This document shows, piece after piece, positions 46,919 to 55,558 of a DNA stretch of 64,000 nucleotides. The translations under genes were made by a program, and so were the position numbers. Source of the DNA: Polyangiaceae bacterium. GTDB lineage: Bacteria; Myxococcota_A; Polyangia; Polyangiales; Polyangiaceae. The notes under the pieces are model-generated. The model worked only from the letters and a program-made list of their open reading frames with translations. It was not told the DNA's origin and made no database searches. The stretch covers positions 186,001 to 250,000 of the forward strand of contig JANXOF010000012.1 in NCBI GenBank assembly GCA_025353725.1, given 5' to 3'. Position 1 is the first letter of the stretch. Every line of letters begins with the position of its first letter.

Positions 46919-48421
46919 TTACCTTCCGCGGTCTGACGCAAGCGCTGCAAGCGAAGACGCGACAGCGCTACGGGCGTCTCCAGGGTGAATCACCTGGTCC
47001 ACGTAGCCCGATGCCGCCGCAGCCCATGCGTGGTCGTGCGCTTCCAGCCAGGCGCTGCGACGGTGCGCGCGGTCGCTAACTTCCTCTTCGCTCATGGCGG
47101 CGTGCACCGGACCGATCGCGACCTCGAGCGCGGCGTCGGCTCCCATCGGGCCCACCCTTGCCGTCGGCAACGCGAGTCGTATCGCGGCTGCGAAGGACAG
47201 CACACTCGCCCCGCCGTAGCTCTTTCGAACGATGAGGCACACGAGCGGAACGCGCGCGCTGCCGTACGCCGAGAGCAGGCCCGAGCCGTGCGGTAGAATT
47301 CCGGCCTCCTCCTGTTTCCTCCCCGGGAGAAAGCCGGGCACGTCGACGAGCGTGAGGACCGGGATCCCGAGATCGCTCGCGAGTCGTACAAAATGCGCGC
47401 CTTTGCGCGAAGCATCGACGTCGAGGCAACCCGCCAGCACCAGCGGCTGACTCGCGACGACAGCCACGGGGCCGCCGCCGAAACGCACGAAGGCCGTCAC
47501 AAGATTTCGCGCGAACTTCGGCGACAGTTCGACCATCGAGCCCTCGTCCGAGAGCGCGGCGATAAGCTTCTTTACGTCGTACGCGCGACGCGGCGCGGTC
47601 GGTACGATGGTTTCGACGTGCGGTGAGGGCTGGCCGCACGCCGACGCGTCGACAGGCTTTCCGTCCGTGAACGCGAGCACCGCGCGAAGCCATTCAATGC
47701 CCGCGGCCTCGCCCGAAACGATCGCGTGGCATTGCCCGGTCTTTGTCGCGTGCATCTCGGAGCCGCCCAGGTCTTCGAGTGAGACGTCTTCCCCGGTGAC
47801 GACCTTCGTGACCTTTGGTCCCGTGATGAGGAGGTAGCTCTGACCGCTCACCATCGCCACGAGATCGCCAAGGGCTGCCGTGTACGCGGCGGCCCCCACG
47901 CACAAGCCGCAGGCTAACGTGAGTTGAAGTACGTTCCCCTTCAGGCGGACTGTGCGCCGGATGATTTCGCCATACGCGTCGATAGCGTCGGTTCCTTCGT
48001 CGATGCGAACGCCGTCGGAGTCGGCCAGGCAAATCACCGGAATGCGTTGCTGCCCCGCGATATCAAGGAGGCGGCAGACTTTTTTTGAGGCTTCGAGTCC
48101 GAGTGCGCCGCGGAGAACCGTTGGATCATGAGCGTACACGGCGACGTTCTTCCCCGCGACTCGGCCTACACCCGCAATGACTCCATCGCCCGGATGACGA
48201 TTTGCGGCGAGCTGTTCGCTCGATGCGGAATGCCGATGAAGGATGTGTCGACCGAGTTCGACGAAGGATCCCGCGTCGAGCAGACAGTCTATCCGGGCGC
48301 GAGCGGTCATCCGTCCGAGCCGAACTTGCCTTGCCTGCCGGGCCGCACCGCCGCCTTCGCACGCTTGACGCTCGCGCGCCGCAAGTTGTGCGTACAAATC
48401 ACTCCACGACGGTTCGAGCAT
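46919..48421 (-). CDS. Acyl-CoA carboxylase carboxyltransferase subunit (PccB/AccB-like)
   Basis: 500 residues, both halves of the crotonase-like carboxyltransferase fold. N-half: RLGRMTARARIDCLLDAGSFVELG, VYAHDPTVLRGALG, LITGPKVTKVVTGEDVSLEDLGG. C-half: FARNLVTAFVRFGGGPVAVVASQP, TLVDVPGFLPGRKQEEAGILPHGSGLLSAYGSARVPLVCLIVRKSYGGASVL. At the chain-length-determining site (Asp422 of S. coelicolor PccB, in KAYGGAYDV) the sequence is KSYGGASVL: Val for Asp and Ser for the preceding Tyr. That suggests a substrate other than propionyl-CoA, perhaps longer. No biotin carboxylase or BCCP gene is nearby, so it must borrow one. Confidence 0.9.
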   Translation of the reverse strand: MLEPSWSDLYAQLAARERQACEGGGAARQARQVRLGRMTARARIDCLLDAGSFVELGRHILHRHSASSEQLAANRHPGDGVIAGVGRVAGKNVAVYAHDPTVLRGALGLEASKKVCRLLDIAGQQRIPVICLADSDGVRIDEGTDAIDAYGEIIRRTVRLKGNVLQLTLACGLCVGAAAYTAALGDLVAMVSGQSYLLITGPKVTKVVTGEDVSLEDLGGSEMHATKTGQCHAIVSGEAAGIEWLRAVLAFTDGKPVDASACGQPSPHVETIVPTAPRRAYDVKKLIAALSDEGSMVELSPKFARNLVTAFVRFGGGPVAVVASQPLVLAGCLDVDASRKGAHFVRLASDLGIPVLTLVDVPGFLPGRKQEEAGILPHGSGLLSAYGSARVPLVCLIVRKSYGGASVLSFAAAIRLALPTARVGPMGADAALEVAIGPVHAAMSEEEVSDRAHRRSAWLEAHDHAWAAAASGYVDQVIHPGDARSAVASSLAALASDRGR

Positions 48422-48438
48422 CCGAAGCGCTGTTTCGC

Positions 48439-48717
48439 TCAGGTGGGCGCGCTGGGGCCGGTCGGCGCGGCGAGCGCGGTGACGCGCGCCGCGATAAAGT
48501 CGGCCACGAGTTGCACGGTATGGAGCTCGCGAAAGTCGGACGTGTCGGCCTTCACGCCAAACGTTTTGGTGACGAGGTAGATGAAGTCGACGCTGTCGAG
48601 GGAGTCGAGTCCGAGCGCGCCCCGAAACGTCGCACTAGGTGTGACCTTTGCGGGCGGTATACGGAAGTCAGTGACAAGCAATTCCTTCAGTTTCGCAAAG
48701 GCTTCTTCACTTGTCAT
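48439..48717 (-). CDS. Acyl carrier protein
   Basis: 92 residues. The phosphopantetheine site GLDSLDSVDF (Ser39) and four-helix ACP outline are clear. ATG 48717 is preferred; 48741 adds eight residues. First gene of a minus-strand set ACP - carboxyltransferase - FAAL with gaps of 17 and 5 bp, so it is probably the acceptor of the FAAL-activated fatty acid. Confidence 0.9.
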   Translation of the reverse strand: MTSEEAFAKLKELLVTDFRIPPAKVTPSATFRGALGLDSLDSVDFIYLVTKTFGVKADTSDFRELHTVQLVADFIAARVTALAAPTGPSAPT

Positions 48718-48749
48718 CGATTTACCTGCGAGGATAAACAATCAACGAA

Positions 48750-49517
48750 ATGTCGCTAGGACTAATTCTCTACGATTTGATTTTTGTCATTCTAGCCACT
48801 GGGATTTACGCGGGCGCACTTGCCGCCGTCGTTCGAGCGTTCGCGTGGCTCGCCGCCCTGATTCCGTGGCCTCTCGCATGCTTTCCGGCGGCCTACGTAG
48901 GCTTTTTTGTCCTCGTTGCCGAGGTGTCTGTGCTGACCGCGCTTTGCCCGAAGCTCACGCCCGGTCGCTACAAGCTCTTTGGAGGGCTAGTCTTTTATGG
49001 CTGGATTTTTCGCTCTGCGCTGCGTCGCGTTCTCTTCGTGCCTGGCGTGAAGTGGTTTCTCTTTGCTTCGAACGTGCTTCGCTTTTTCACGTTGAGAGGG
49101 CTCGGCGCCAAAGTCGCCTTCACCACGAGCATGTCTGCGGACGTCGACCTGCTCGACCCGTCGCTCGTCGCGGTCGGGCCAGGCTCGATTTTCGGCGCGC
49201 GCTGCATCATCACAGGGCACTTCGTCGAGGCGGGTTGCCTTGTACTCGGCGAAGTTCGCGTCGGAAAGAATTCGATGCTCGCGGCCGACGTGATGTGCGC
49301 GCCGTCCGTGACCATTGGCGACGACGTGATCGTGAAGGCTCGCGTTGATATCAATGTAGGCACGCGCATCGGTTCCCGCGCTCGGATCGGTGCTTCCTCC
49401 TTTCTCGATAGCAACGTGACTGTGGCTCCTGGCGGAGTCGTCGGCAATTATGTGTATATCGCGCGCCGTACGGAGGTGCTTGCGGTTCCTAACGAGGACA
49501 CAGCGCCGGCCGTGTAA
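48750..49517 (+). CDS. Membrane-anchored left-handed beta-helix (hexapeptide) acyltransferase
   Basis: 255 residues. Two N-terminal hydrophobic segments (LILYDLIFVILATGIYAGALAA, WPLACFPAAYVGFFVLVAEVS) and a re-entrant-looking stretch precede hexapeptide repeats from ~residue 125: VDLLDPSLVAVGPGSIFGARCIITGHFVE, CLVLGEVRVGKNSMLAADVMCAPSVTIGDDVIVKARVDINVGTRIGSRARIGASSFLDSNV split over several turns. It resembles C-terminal modules of the Pls_epimerase/acyltransferase-like family. Probably O- or N-acylates a small molecule at the membrane. Only 32 bp separate its start from the divergent ACP. Confidence 0.8.
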   Translation: MSLGLILYDLIFVILATGIYAGALAAVVRAFAWLAALIPWPLACFPAAYVGFFVLVAEVSVLTALCPKLTPGRYKLFGGLVFYGWIFRSALRRVLFVPGVKWFLFASNVLRFFTLRGLGAKVAFTTSMSADVDLLDPSLVAVGPGSIFGARCIITGHFVEAGCLVLGEVRVGKNSMLAADVMCAPSVTIGDDVIVKARVDINVGTRIGSRARIGASSFLDSNVTVAPGGVVGNYVYIARRTEVLAVPNEDTAPAV

Positions 49518-49528
49518 CCTCCACCCGT

Positions 49529-50299
49529 ATGGATCTAGGAATTGCGGGACGCGTCGCGCTCGTTGCCGGCGCGAGTCAGGGAATTGGTCGAGCCATAGCG
49601 ATGGAGCTCGCGCGAGAGGGGGTCGACGTGATCCTTCTCGCAAGGAGCCGCGAGAAGCTCGACGCGGTCTCTGAAGGCGTGCGCGGGTTGGGTCGCCGCT
49701 CCGCGGTCGTTGCGGTGGATGTCGCAGATCAGTCCATGCTTCGCCAGGAGGTGTCGAATGCCATCAATAACCTTGGCGCTCCTACGATTCTCTCCCTCGC
49801 GGTCGCGGCCGTGTGGGTGCCGCAAAAGCTTCAATTCGTGAGTGACGAAGAGGTCGATCGCCTCTTTCGGACCGATGTTTCGAGCGCAGTCGACCTATGT
49901 CGCTTGCTTTTGCCTGGCATGACGGAGGCTCGCTTCGGACGCATCGTTGCCGTGGGCAGCGTGGCTGCGCGTAGCGGCGTCTCTGGCGGGAGCCTTTATG
50001 CTTCGAGTAAGGCCGCCCTCGAAGGCTTGATGCGCGGAATCGCTCTCGATGATTCGCGGCGCGGCGTAACCGCGAATACGGTCGCCGTCTCGTTCGCCGA
50101 TACCGAACGCCTCGCGATGCGTACGGCGGGCGATGAAGGCGCGCGCGAGCGTCTCGTCCGAGCAACGGCGACACGAAGGCTACCGACGCCCGAAGACATC
50201 GCGAGCGTCGTCGCATTTCTGTGCAGCACCAGGGCGTCGGCCATCACGGGTGCCGTCGTGGATGCGACGGCGGGCGCCCATCTCAACAACCTTTGGTAG
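49529..50299 (+). CDS. Short-chain dehydrogenase/reductase (FabG-like)
   Basis: 256 residues. The cofactor loop VAGASQGIGRAIA, the following LLARSREKLD, and the catalytic Ser...Tyr-x-x-x-Lys in VGSVAARSGVSGGSLYASSKAALEGL are intact. The usual NNAG motif is replaced by LSLAVAA, and the C-terminus keeps ITGAVVDATAGAHL. A ketoreductase role on ACP- or CoA-bound chains fits its place 11 bp after the hexapeptide acyltransferase. Confidence 0.9.
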   Translation: MDLGIAGRVALVAGASQGIGRAIAMELAREGVDVILLARSREKLDAVSEGVRGLGRRSAVVAVDVADQSMLRQEVSNAINNLGAPTILSLAVAAVWVPQKLQFVSDEEVDRLFRTDVSSAVDLCRLLLPGMTEARFGRIVAVGSVAARSGVSGGSLYASSKAALEGLMRGIALDDSRRGVTANTVAVSFADTERLAMRTAGDEGARERLVRATATRRLPTPEDIASVVAFLCSTRASAITGAVVDATAGAHLNNLW

Positions 50300-50303
50300 T
50301 CGC

Positions 50304-51164
50304 TCAACGAGGGAGTTCGAGTGTCACCGAGTGCGGAACGTCGTCCCCCGAGTTGGGACTTCGGTCCACGACGCGCCACACGCGAACGTGACCGGGACCG
50401 TCGCCGAGGTAACTGTAACCGCCCTGGCCGCTGAACTGACGTTGGACTTGCAGCGGCGTCCCCACGGGGCCCACGGCGAACGCAGCGACGCACGCGGTGA
50501 CCGCTGCGGCGGTGACGACAACTCCGAAAATACGCATCACCCCGTGAGCTGCGACACCTCCTTCTCGCCTCGTCTCGGAGAGATCGCCGTTGGAACCTGG
50601 CGAAACGCGATACGTAGCCAGCAAACTCGCAGCTCCAAGCGCCACCCCGAGGACTGGCATCGCGAAAAGCGTAGTCCAACGAAGCGGATACGCCGTGAGT
50701 CCTGAAGCGAGCACGCAAAGGAGCGAAACCCGCATTACGGCGTGACGATGGATGCGCGCCGGCACGTCGTGATCGATTCCAAAAAACGCGAGTCCCCCGA
50801 ACGCGCCGACACCCGCGCCGAGGAGTGACGCCGCAAGAGCGAAAATGGCCACAATGAAGTCCGGCTGACCCGACTGCCAGGCAGCCGCAGCCACCTGGGC
50901 GAGCATCGCTGCAGCGCCCGCGAGTGCGGTGAGCGCCATGCAGCTCCTCATCGTCCGTGGCAAGTGCTGGAACGGTCCTCTTCGCCGCACGAAGCCGACG
51001 GCAAGAGCCGCAGAGAACGTAGCTGCGCCAGACCATGCGACGAAACCATCGGATCGTTCGGCCTCTCGGTAGCAAAGTGCAGCCGACGCGAGACATCCCC
51101 ACGTCACTCCACCAAGCACGCATGCACCGACGATGCGGGCGAAACGGGCCGGTCCGTCGCTCAT
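50304..51164 (-). CDS. Polytopic membrane protein of unknown function
   Basis: 286 residues, about six or seven hydrophobic segments (IVGACVLGGVTWGCLASAALC, FSAALAVGF, MALTALAGAAAMLAQVAAAAW, IVAIFALAASLLGAGVGAFGGLAFFG, LCVLASGLTAYPL, VVVTAAAVTACVAAFAVG) and a short soluble C-terminal domain (YSYLGDGPGHVRVWRVVDRSP). No recognised family. It converges on the SDR gene with a 4-bp gap. Confidence 0.6.
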   Translation of the reverse strand: MSDGPARFARIVGACVLGGVTWGCLASAALCYREAERSDGFVAWSGAATFSAALAVGFVRRRGPFQHLPRTMRSCMALTALAGAAAMLAQVAAAAWQSGQPDFIVAIFALAASLLGAGVGAFGGLAFFGIDHDVPARIHRHAVMRVSLLCVLASGLTAYPLRWTTLFAMPVLGVALGAASLLATYRVSPGSNGDLSETRREGGVAAHGVMRIFGVVVTAAAVTACVAAFAVGPVGTPLQVQRQFSGQGGYSYLGDGPGHVRVWRVVDRSPNSGDDVPHSVTLELPR

Positions 51165-51249
51165 GCCGCGACTTCAGCACAAGCCGCGCATCGCCGCAGC
51201 CGCAATCGCAACAAGCATGCTTTCCGGTGCCCGATCGCGAACTGACAGG

Positions 51250-51555
51250 TCAAAGGCGTACGTGTTGACGACGACGCGCGCGACACATGAGAGACTTTAC
51301 CCCAGCATGCCGGGCCACGAGATTGTGGGCCGAGTGCGCCGCGCGGGTGCTGCCGTCACGCGTCACAAGGTCGGTGATCTCGTGGGCGTAGGTTGCCAGG
51401 AGGTGCTCGACTTCTGCGCGAAGAACGATGTGACGCCGAATATCCTAATTATTCCTATTCAGGAAATCAACGACGCCTAAAAGAAGATCGAGGACGGAGA
51501 CGTGCCGTTTCGGTTCGTCATCGACATGAAGTCGCTCGCGAGCGAGAATCGATAG
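51250..51555 (+). pseudogene. Zinc-dependent alcohol dehydrogenase, internally deleted
   Basis: The first part reads KAYVLTTTRATHERLYPSMPGHEIVGRVRRAGAAVTRHKVGDLVGVG, the N-terminal zinc-ADH region. It then jumps straight to QEVLDFCAKNDVTPNILIIPIQEINDA and, after a TAA at 51478-51480, KKIEDGDVPFRFVIDMKSL, the C-terminal end of the same family (YahK/AdhA-like). About 200 central residues (Rossmann fold and structural zinc) are missing and a further stop interrupts the tail. Confidence 0.75.
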
Positions 51556-51666
51556 CGTGACCGGTCTCGCGCGACGATAGCGGTTCACGCAAGCGACCTC
51601 CCGCGAAAACCTACTCGCGCGAATCGCGTTGGACGAAGATAACGCGGAACCGCCTTCGACGCTCCG

Positions 51667-52104
51667 TCATGCGTCGGTTGGAGTTCGCGTCGCTATCCAC
51701 GCGGCGACCTCGCCGGCGAACGATTCGAGATCCGTTAGTCCATCGGTCGCGGCAGCGTGAACGCGCGTCGTGTCGACGCCTGCGTACCCATGCGCGACAA
51801 CGTTGCGAAGCCCCACGGCCCGCCCCAGTGCGGCGCTCGTTTTTGTGGAGACTACGCCGTGTTCCGAAAGTCGACAGAAGCCTTCAGCAAGGGATGCGGC
51901 CGCGGGCCACCCTTCGTCCGCAATCATGTGGGCTGCGACGTCAGCGCAGGCCTGAACGCAGAGCATAAGGTTGAACGCGACAAGGTCGAGAGCGTTGCGA
52001 CTTTCAGCGAGCCCTTCAGGCGTTGCCGTTCGGTTCGCGCGCACGCGGCTTATGCGGTCTTCGAGCTCGGCGAGCTTGGCCGCGATGAGTGTCCGATCCA
52101 CCAC
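51667..52104 (-). CDS. hepT: HepT-like HEPN ribonuclease toxin
   Basis: GTG 52104, two bases after the mntA stop, gives 145 residues, the usual HepT size; the longer frame to 52167 would overlap mntA by 61 bp. The catalytic R-x4-H-x-Y motif is intact in GLRNVVAHGY. HEPN toxins of this type cut tRNA or mRNA and are neutralised by the MNT partner, which AMPylates the toxin tyrosine. Both genes form one operon. Confidence 0.87.
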   Translation of the reverse strand: MVDRTLIAAKLAELEDRISRVRANRTATPEGLAESRNALDLVAFNLMLCVQACADVAAHMIADEGWPAAASLAEGFCRLSEHGVVSTKTSAALGRAVGLRNVVAHGYAGVDTTRVHAAATDGLTDLESFAGEVAAWIATRTPTDA

Positions 52105-52106
52105 AG

Positions 52107-52505
52107 TCAGCCTGCCGTCGACGCCGCGAGACGCTTCAACATTGCATTCTGCATCACGGCGTACCACGAGCGATCGGTCTCAAGGGTCGCCAGGGCACGC
52201 CCTCGCCACGTAGCTGCCGCGTGTGGTACCCCCTCGTGCACGACAACGCCGTAGCGTAGGATTTGGTCGAGTAGCGGTACACCGGCATCTTCGATAGACA
52301 CGACATCCGCTTCGAAACCCGTCGCGAGCGAAACGCGCGCGCCGAGGTCAAGCAAGTCGACAGCGCGCCCGAGGACCGCAAGGTCCACATCGGAGTGCGC
52401 GAGCGCCATTCCGCGCGCACGCGAGCCAAAAACAAGAGCCACTCGGATATCGCTCTGCCCAGCCATAACGCGCGAGAGCGAATCAAACAGCGCCTTCGAC
52501 TCCAC
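52107..52505 (-). CDS. mntA: MntA-like nucleotidyltransferase antitoxin
   Basis: 132 residues. The minimal nucleotidyltransferase motif G-S-x10-D-x-D is exact: G27-S28 in VFGSRARG and D39-V-D41. It probably di- or tri-AMPylates the HepT Tyr in the RxxxxHxY motif. GTG 52505 is the start; ATG 52466 would cut the first helix. Located between the two acyl-enzyme gene sets. Confidence 0.87.
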   Translation of the reverse strand: MESKALFDSLSRVMAGQSDIRVALVFGSRARGMALAHSDVDLAVLGRAVDLLDLGARVSLATGFEADVVSIEDAGVPLLDQILRYGVVVHEGVPHAAATWRGRALATLETDRSWYAVMQNAMLKRLAASTAG

Positions 52506-52609
52506 AAAGCTAGAATAGCATGTTCGCCGCGTGCACGTCAGCTATCGCCAGTCGCAACGCTATGAGCAAACTTGCGGATCGCAGGTCTAAACAACCTTTG
52601 GTAACTGCA

Positions 52610-54292
52610 TTAAGCAAGCGCCTCAACCACGCGTTGGATGCGCCAGCGCGCGAGCGCCTCGGGGTCGGTGGAGAGGTGAACGACCTTGAGCTGTGCATCT
52701 TGGCCGCCCTGTTCGATAAGTGAGCGACGTACGCGGTCATACTCTCCGGGAGCGAGAAGCACGAGGGCTACGGGGTCGAGCGTGGTCTTGCGATAAACAG
52801 CGTAGTCAGCCGCAGCAACACCGAGGGAACGATCGACGTCGGCACGCAGCGCCTCGAGCGCGGCGTCGCTCGGCATCGACGTGAGTTCCAGGGCTATCTG
52901 CCATCGCGGACTTGGCACGAAGCGCGGAACCGCCGTGAAAAAAGCGGCGACGAGCTCTGCTCGCGCGAGAGCTCCTGCGACGGCGGCCGTCACGTGGGAC
53001 TCGTCGAGCTTCTCGCCTACGACGCTGAGCGAAGCTCCCGCGCGGCGCGCGAAACGGATGCGTGCCGTTTTTCGATAGTGACCGGTGCACTCCACGATAT
53101 CGCCCAAGTCATAACGATAGAGGCCTGCGCTCGTCGTCGCGACCATACGATAGCGCTCGCCCTCGACGAGGCTCTCGGCGAAGGTTCCCTCGCGTACGCC
53201 GCGGTCCCAGTCGGCCTCCCGAATCATCTCGAACACATGGCTTGTGACAGCGACCGGACCGCCGAGCACAGTCTCGCCGAACGTGACGTTGGCCCACGCT
53301 TCGTTGGCGGCGTAGATCGCGTCACGAACAGCGACGTTGGGTCCGAGCCTGCGCTGAAGTTCCGCCACGTAATACGAGGCGCTCGCGCCAATCCAGCAGT
53401 AGACGAGGCGCAAATCGGGAAGGACCGCATCCACGGGCAGGTTGCCGTCGCTCCTCGATGCGCGTTCGATACGCTCGGCGGCGCGTGTATCGGTCCGCGC
53501 GAGCGCATTGAAAAACGCTCGCTCCTCCGGTGTTAGTTTGATGTCGTCGCGGAGTGTTCCGCGTCGCAGGTCTCGCGCCAGGGGTTCGGCATACCCCTCG
53601 ATCGCACGAAGCAGGTGGAGCAGCGCGAGAGGGAAGATAGCCGCTACCATCGTCACGTTCCCTAGCGCCGCAAGCCACGCCGCCACGTACGTGCGGGCGT
53701 CGAGATCCTTGACGAGGAAAAGCTCATAGGGCCAAGCGTAGAGCCTTCGAACCAGCGGGGGCAACGTCTTGAAGTTGTATCCGCTCGTGTAACCAATCGG
53801 TGTCCCGTCGGGCGTCCGGTCGAACTCGTGTGGGCCGACAAAGTAAAGAATTTGCCCCGTGAAGGCAGACGGAAACCGCGCGGCGACTTGCGCGAGTGAG
53901 ACGAAGACGGTGCGCTGAAATTCACGCCGAAACGTCGGCGTCGTCGGGGTTCGCTTCGGCGCACCCGTTGTGCCCGTGCTCGAGGCGAAGAACACAGGTT
54001 TCTCTCTCGAAAGCACGCGCGGTTCGCCGTTCATCTGGCGTGCGACCCACGACTCGATGTCGGCGTAGGTCTGAACAGGTACGCGGCGTTGGAGATCGCT
54101 GAGTGTCCGGACGTCGGCCAAGCCGTGCGCGCGACCAAATGCGGTGTCCGCATTTTCGCGCACCATTTGCCTCAAAAGCTTTTCTTGAGCGCGTGCCGGA
54201 TGCTGTGCGGCGCACTCGAACTTGAGAGCCTCCGGCACGCGCTGAACTTCGGCAAGAACCTGGAGAGCCGTAACATCGATTCGCCGTTGCAT
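52610..54292 (-). CDS. GH3-family acyl-adenylating / acyl-amide synthetase
   Basis: ATG 54292, 43 bp after the FabH stop; 560 residues. GH3 proteins adenylate a carboxylate and transfer it to an amine (in plants, jasmonate or auxin to amino acids). Visible family features: PVQTYADIESWVARQMNGE, the ATP loop FFASSTGTTGAPKRTPTT, YGxx-type segment AIYAANEAWANVTFGE, MVATTSAGLYRYDLGDIVECTGHY, FARRAGASLSVVGEKLDESHV, and the C-terminal domain ending in a helix before the stop. The plant acyl-acid pocket is not conserved, so the substrate is open. It is the last gene of an overlapping KAS/AMP-ligase/ACP/FabH operon, suggesting it releases an acyl chain as an amide. Confidence 0.85.
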   Translation of the reverse strand: MQRRIDVTALQVLAEVQRVPEALKFECAAQHPARAQEKLLRQMVRENADTAFGRAHGLADVRTLSDLQRRVPVQTYADIESWVARQMNGEPRVLSREKPVFFASSTGTTGAPKRTPTTPTFRREFQRTVFVSLAQVAARFPSAFTGQILYFVGPHEFDRTPDGTPIGYTSGYNFKTLPPLVRRLYAWPYELFLVKDLDARTYVAAWLAALGNVTMVAAIFPLALLHLLRAIEGYAEPLARDLRRGTLRDDIKLTPEERAFFNALARTDTRAAERIERASRSDGNLPVDAVLPDLRLVYCWIGASASYYVAELQRRLGPNVAVRDAIYAANEAWANVTFGETVLGGPVAVTSHVFEMIREADWDRGVREGTFAESLVEGERYRMVATTSAGLYRYDLGDIVECTGHYRKTARIRFARRAGASLSVVGEKLDESHVTAAVAGALARAELVAAFFTAVPRFVPSPRWQIALELTSMPSDAALEALRADVDRSLGVAAADYAVYRKTTLDPVALVLLAPGEYDRVRRSLIEQGGQDAQLKVVHLSTDPEALARWRIQRVVEALA

Positions 54293-54335
54293 GCTTGCGA
54301 GGGTACGACCACCTTTGAGACGGTAGCGGACGAAA

Positions 54336-55340
54336 TTACGCCGAAGCGGTAGGCGCTTCGAGCAACACAGCGGCCATGGTGTAGCCGGCACCGGCGGTCA
54401 GCAGGAGGATTCGAGCTCCGGGCCGAATCCTTCCTGAGGCCTCGGCGTGCGCGAGGGCGAGGCCAGCCGAGGCGCCGCCGACATTGCCTGTATGCTGCAC
54501 GCAGACGATGGTTTTGTCCGTGGGTAAGTTGAGCCTGCGGGCGACGCGTTCGAGGATTCGGACGTTTGCCTGGTGAGGAACAAGCAAATCGATGTCCTCC
54601 ATCGTGAGGCTGAGTTCGGCTACGAATTTACGCGCGAGATCGACGAACCCATCAATGGCCGTAAAGAAAATCGTCGGACCGTCCTCCATCGCAAGAGAGT
54701 GCATGTTGCATGCAATCGTTTCGGTCGTGGTCGGGTGACGTGTCCCACCCGCTTCGACGCGAACGGCCTGGTGCCCGGTGCCGTCGGCTCCAACCATCGT
54801 TGCCAAAATTCGATATCCGCCTCCTCCGAGCGCGACATACCCGGCCGCGGCGCCGTCGCCGAACAGGCACCGAATGCCAGGGCGCGCCGCAGCGACTGCC
54901 CGCGATCGCACCTCGGCCGCAATGGCTATGACGCCTCTGTCGCCGGTGAGTGCACATCGCGCCGCGAGGTCGATGGCATAGCCAAAGCCCGCACATGCGG
55001 CGGACAGGTCCATTGCGGGGATTTGCGGTAGCCCGAGGGCGTGCTGCACAAGAGGCGCGGTCGCGGGACTTGGGTAATCCGGCGACACAGTGGCCAGAAG
55101 CAAGCGATCGACCGGGCCGAGCGCGAGGAGGGGACGCGCAGCCGCTATGGCCATATCGCTCGTCGCCTCCGACGGCGCGGCGTATCGGCGGGATTCGATC
55201 CCCGTCAAACGAATGAGGTTTGCCGCGAGGGTTGGGTCGTCGGAAAACAGCTCGGCGGTGGTGATGGCTTTCTCGGGAAGGTGTGCCGAGATGGCGCGCA
55301 AGCGCACGTCGCCGAGGACGTCAAACCGGGTGAAGTTCAC
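54336..55340 (-). CDS. 3-oxoacyl-ACP synthase III (FabH-like) 1
   Basis: 334 residues with an intact Cys-His-Asn triad: C116 in DLSAACAGFGYAI, H256 in VPHQANVRI, N286 in HTGNVGGASAG. This is the classical FabH arrangement for decarboxylative Claisen condensation of an acyl-CoA with malonyl-ACP. Its start overlaps the ACP stop by four bases (ATGA). Because it sits in a specialised operon it is unlikely to be the housekeeping fabH. Confidence 0.92.
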   Translation of the reverse strand: MNFTRFDVLGDVRLRAISAHLPEKAITTAELFSDDPTLAANLIRLTGIESRRYAAPSEATSDMAIAAARPLLALGPVDRLLLATVSPDYPSPATAPLVQHALGLPQIPAMDLSAACAGFGYAIDLAARCALTGDRGVIAIAAEVRSRAVAAARPGIRCLFGDGAAAGYVALGGGGYRILATMVGADGTGHQAVRVEAGGTRHPTTTETIACNMHSLAMEDGPTIFFTAIDGFVDLARKFVAELSLTMEDIDLLVPHQANVRILERVARRLNLPTDKTIVCVQHTGNVGGASAGLALAHAEASGRIRPGARILLLTAGAGYTMAAVLLEAPTASA

Positions 55341-55558
55341 GATCCGGCAACCTTTTTCGTGAGCAGGTCCGTGAGCGTTGCCCTCGAGTAGAAGTGCTCG
55401 CGCGTGACATCGGTGCCGTCGAACAGAATTCCGAGCTCGTTCTCCAAGTGATCGACGAGCGTGACAACTTGAAGCGAGTCGAGGCCGAGGGCGTCGCTTG
55501 CGGACGAGGGGTCGGCGCCCACGATTTCGAGACCTTCGGCGAGTACTTTGGCAATCAT
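55337..55558 (-). CDS. Acyl carrier protein
   Basis: 73 residues with the phosphopantetheine site LGLDSLQ (Ser28) and an acidic helix II-III region (LVDHLENELGILFDGTDV). It overlaps both neighbours by four bases (ATGA), which fixes its boundaries and argues for a tightly coupled AMP-ligase/ACP/FabH unit. Confidence 0.9.
   Translation of the reverse strand: MIAKVLAEGLEIVGADPSSASDALGLDSLQVVTLVDHLENELGILFDGTDVTREHFYSRATLTDLLTKKVAGS

Noticed and set aside
49996-51180. 394-residue minus-strand frame covering the SDR end and the membrane protein gene
   Set aside because: Arg/Ser-rich with no domain; overlaps two better supported genes.
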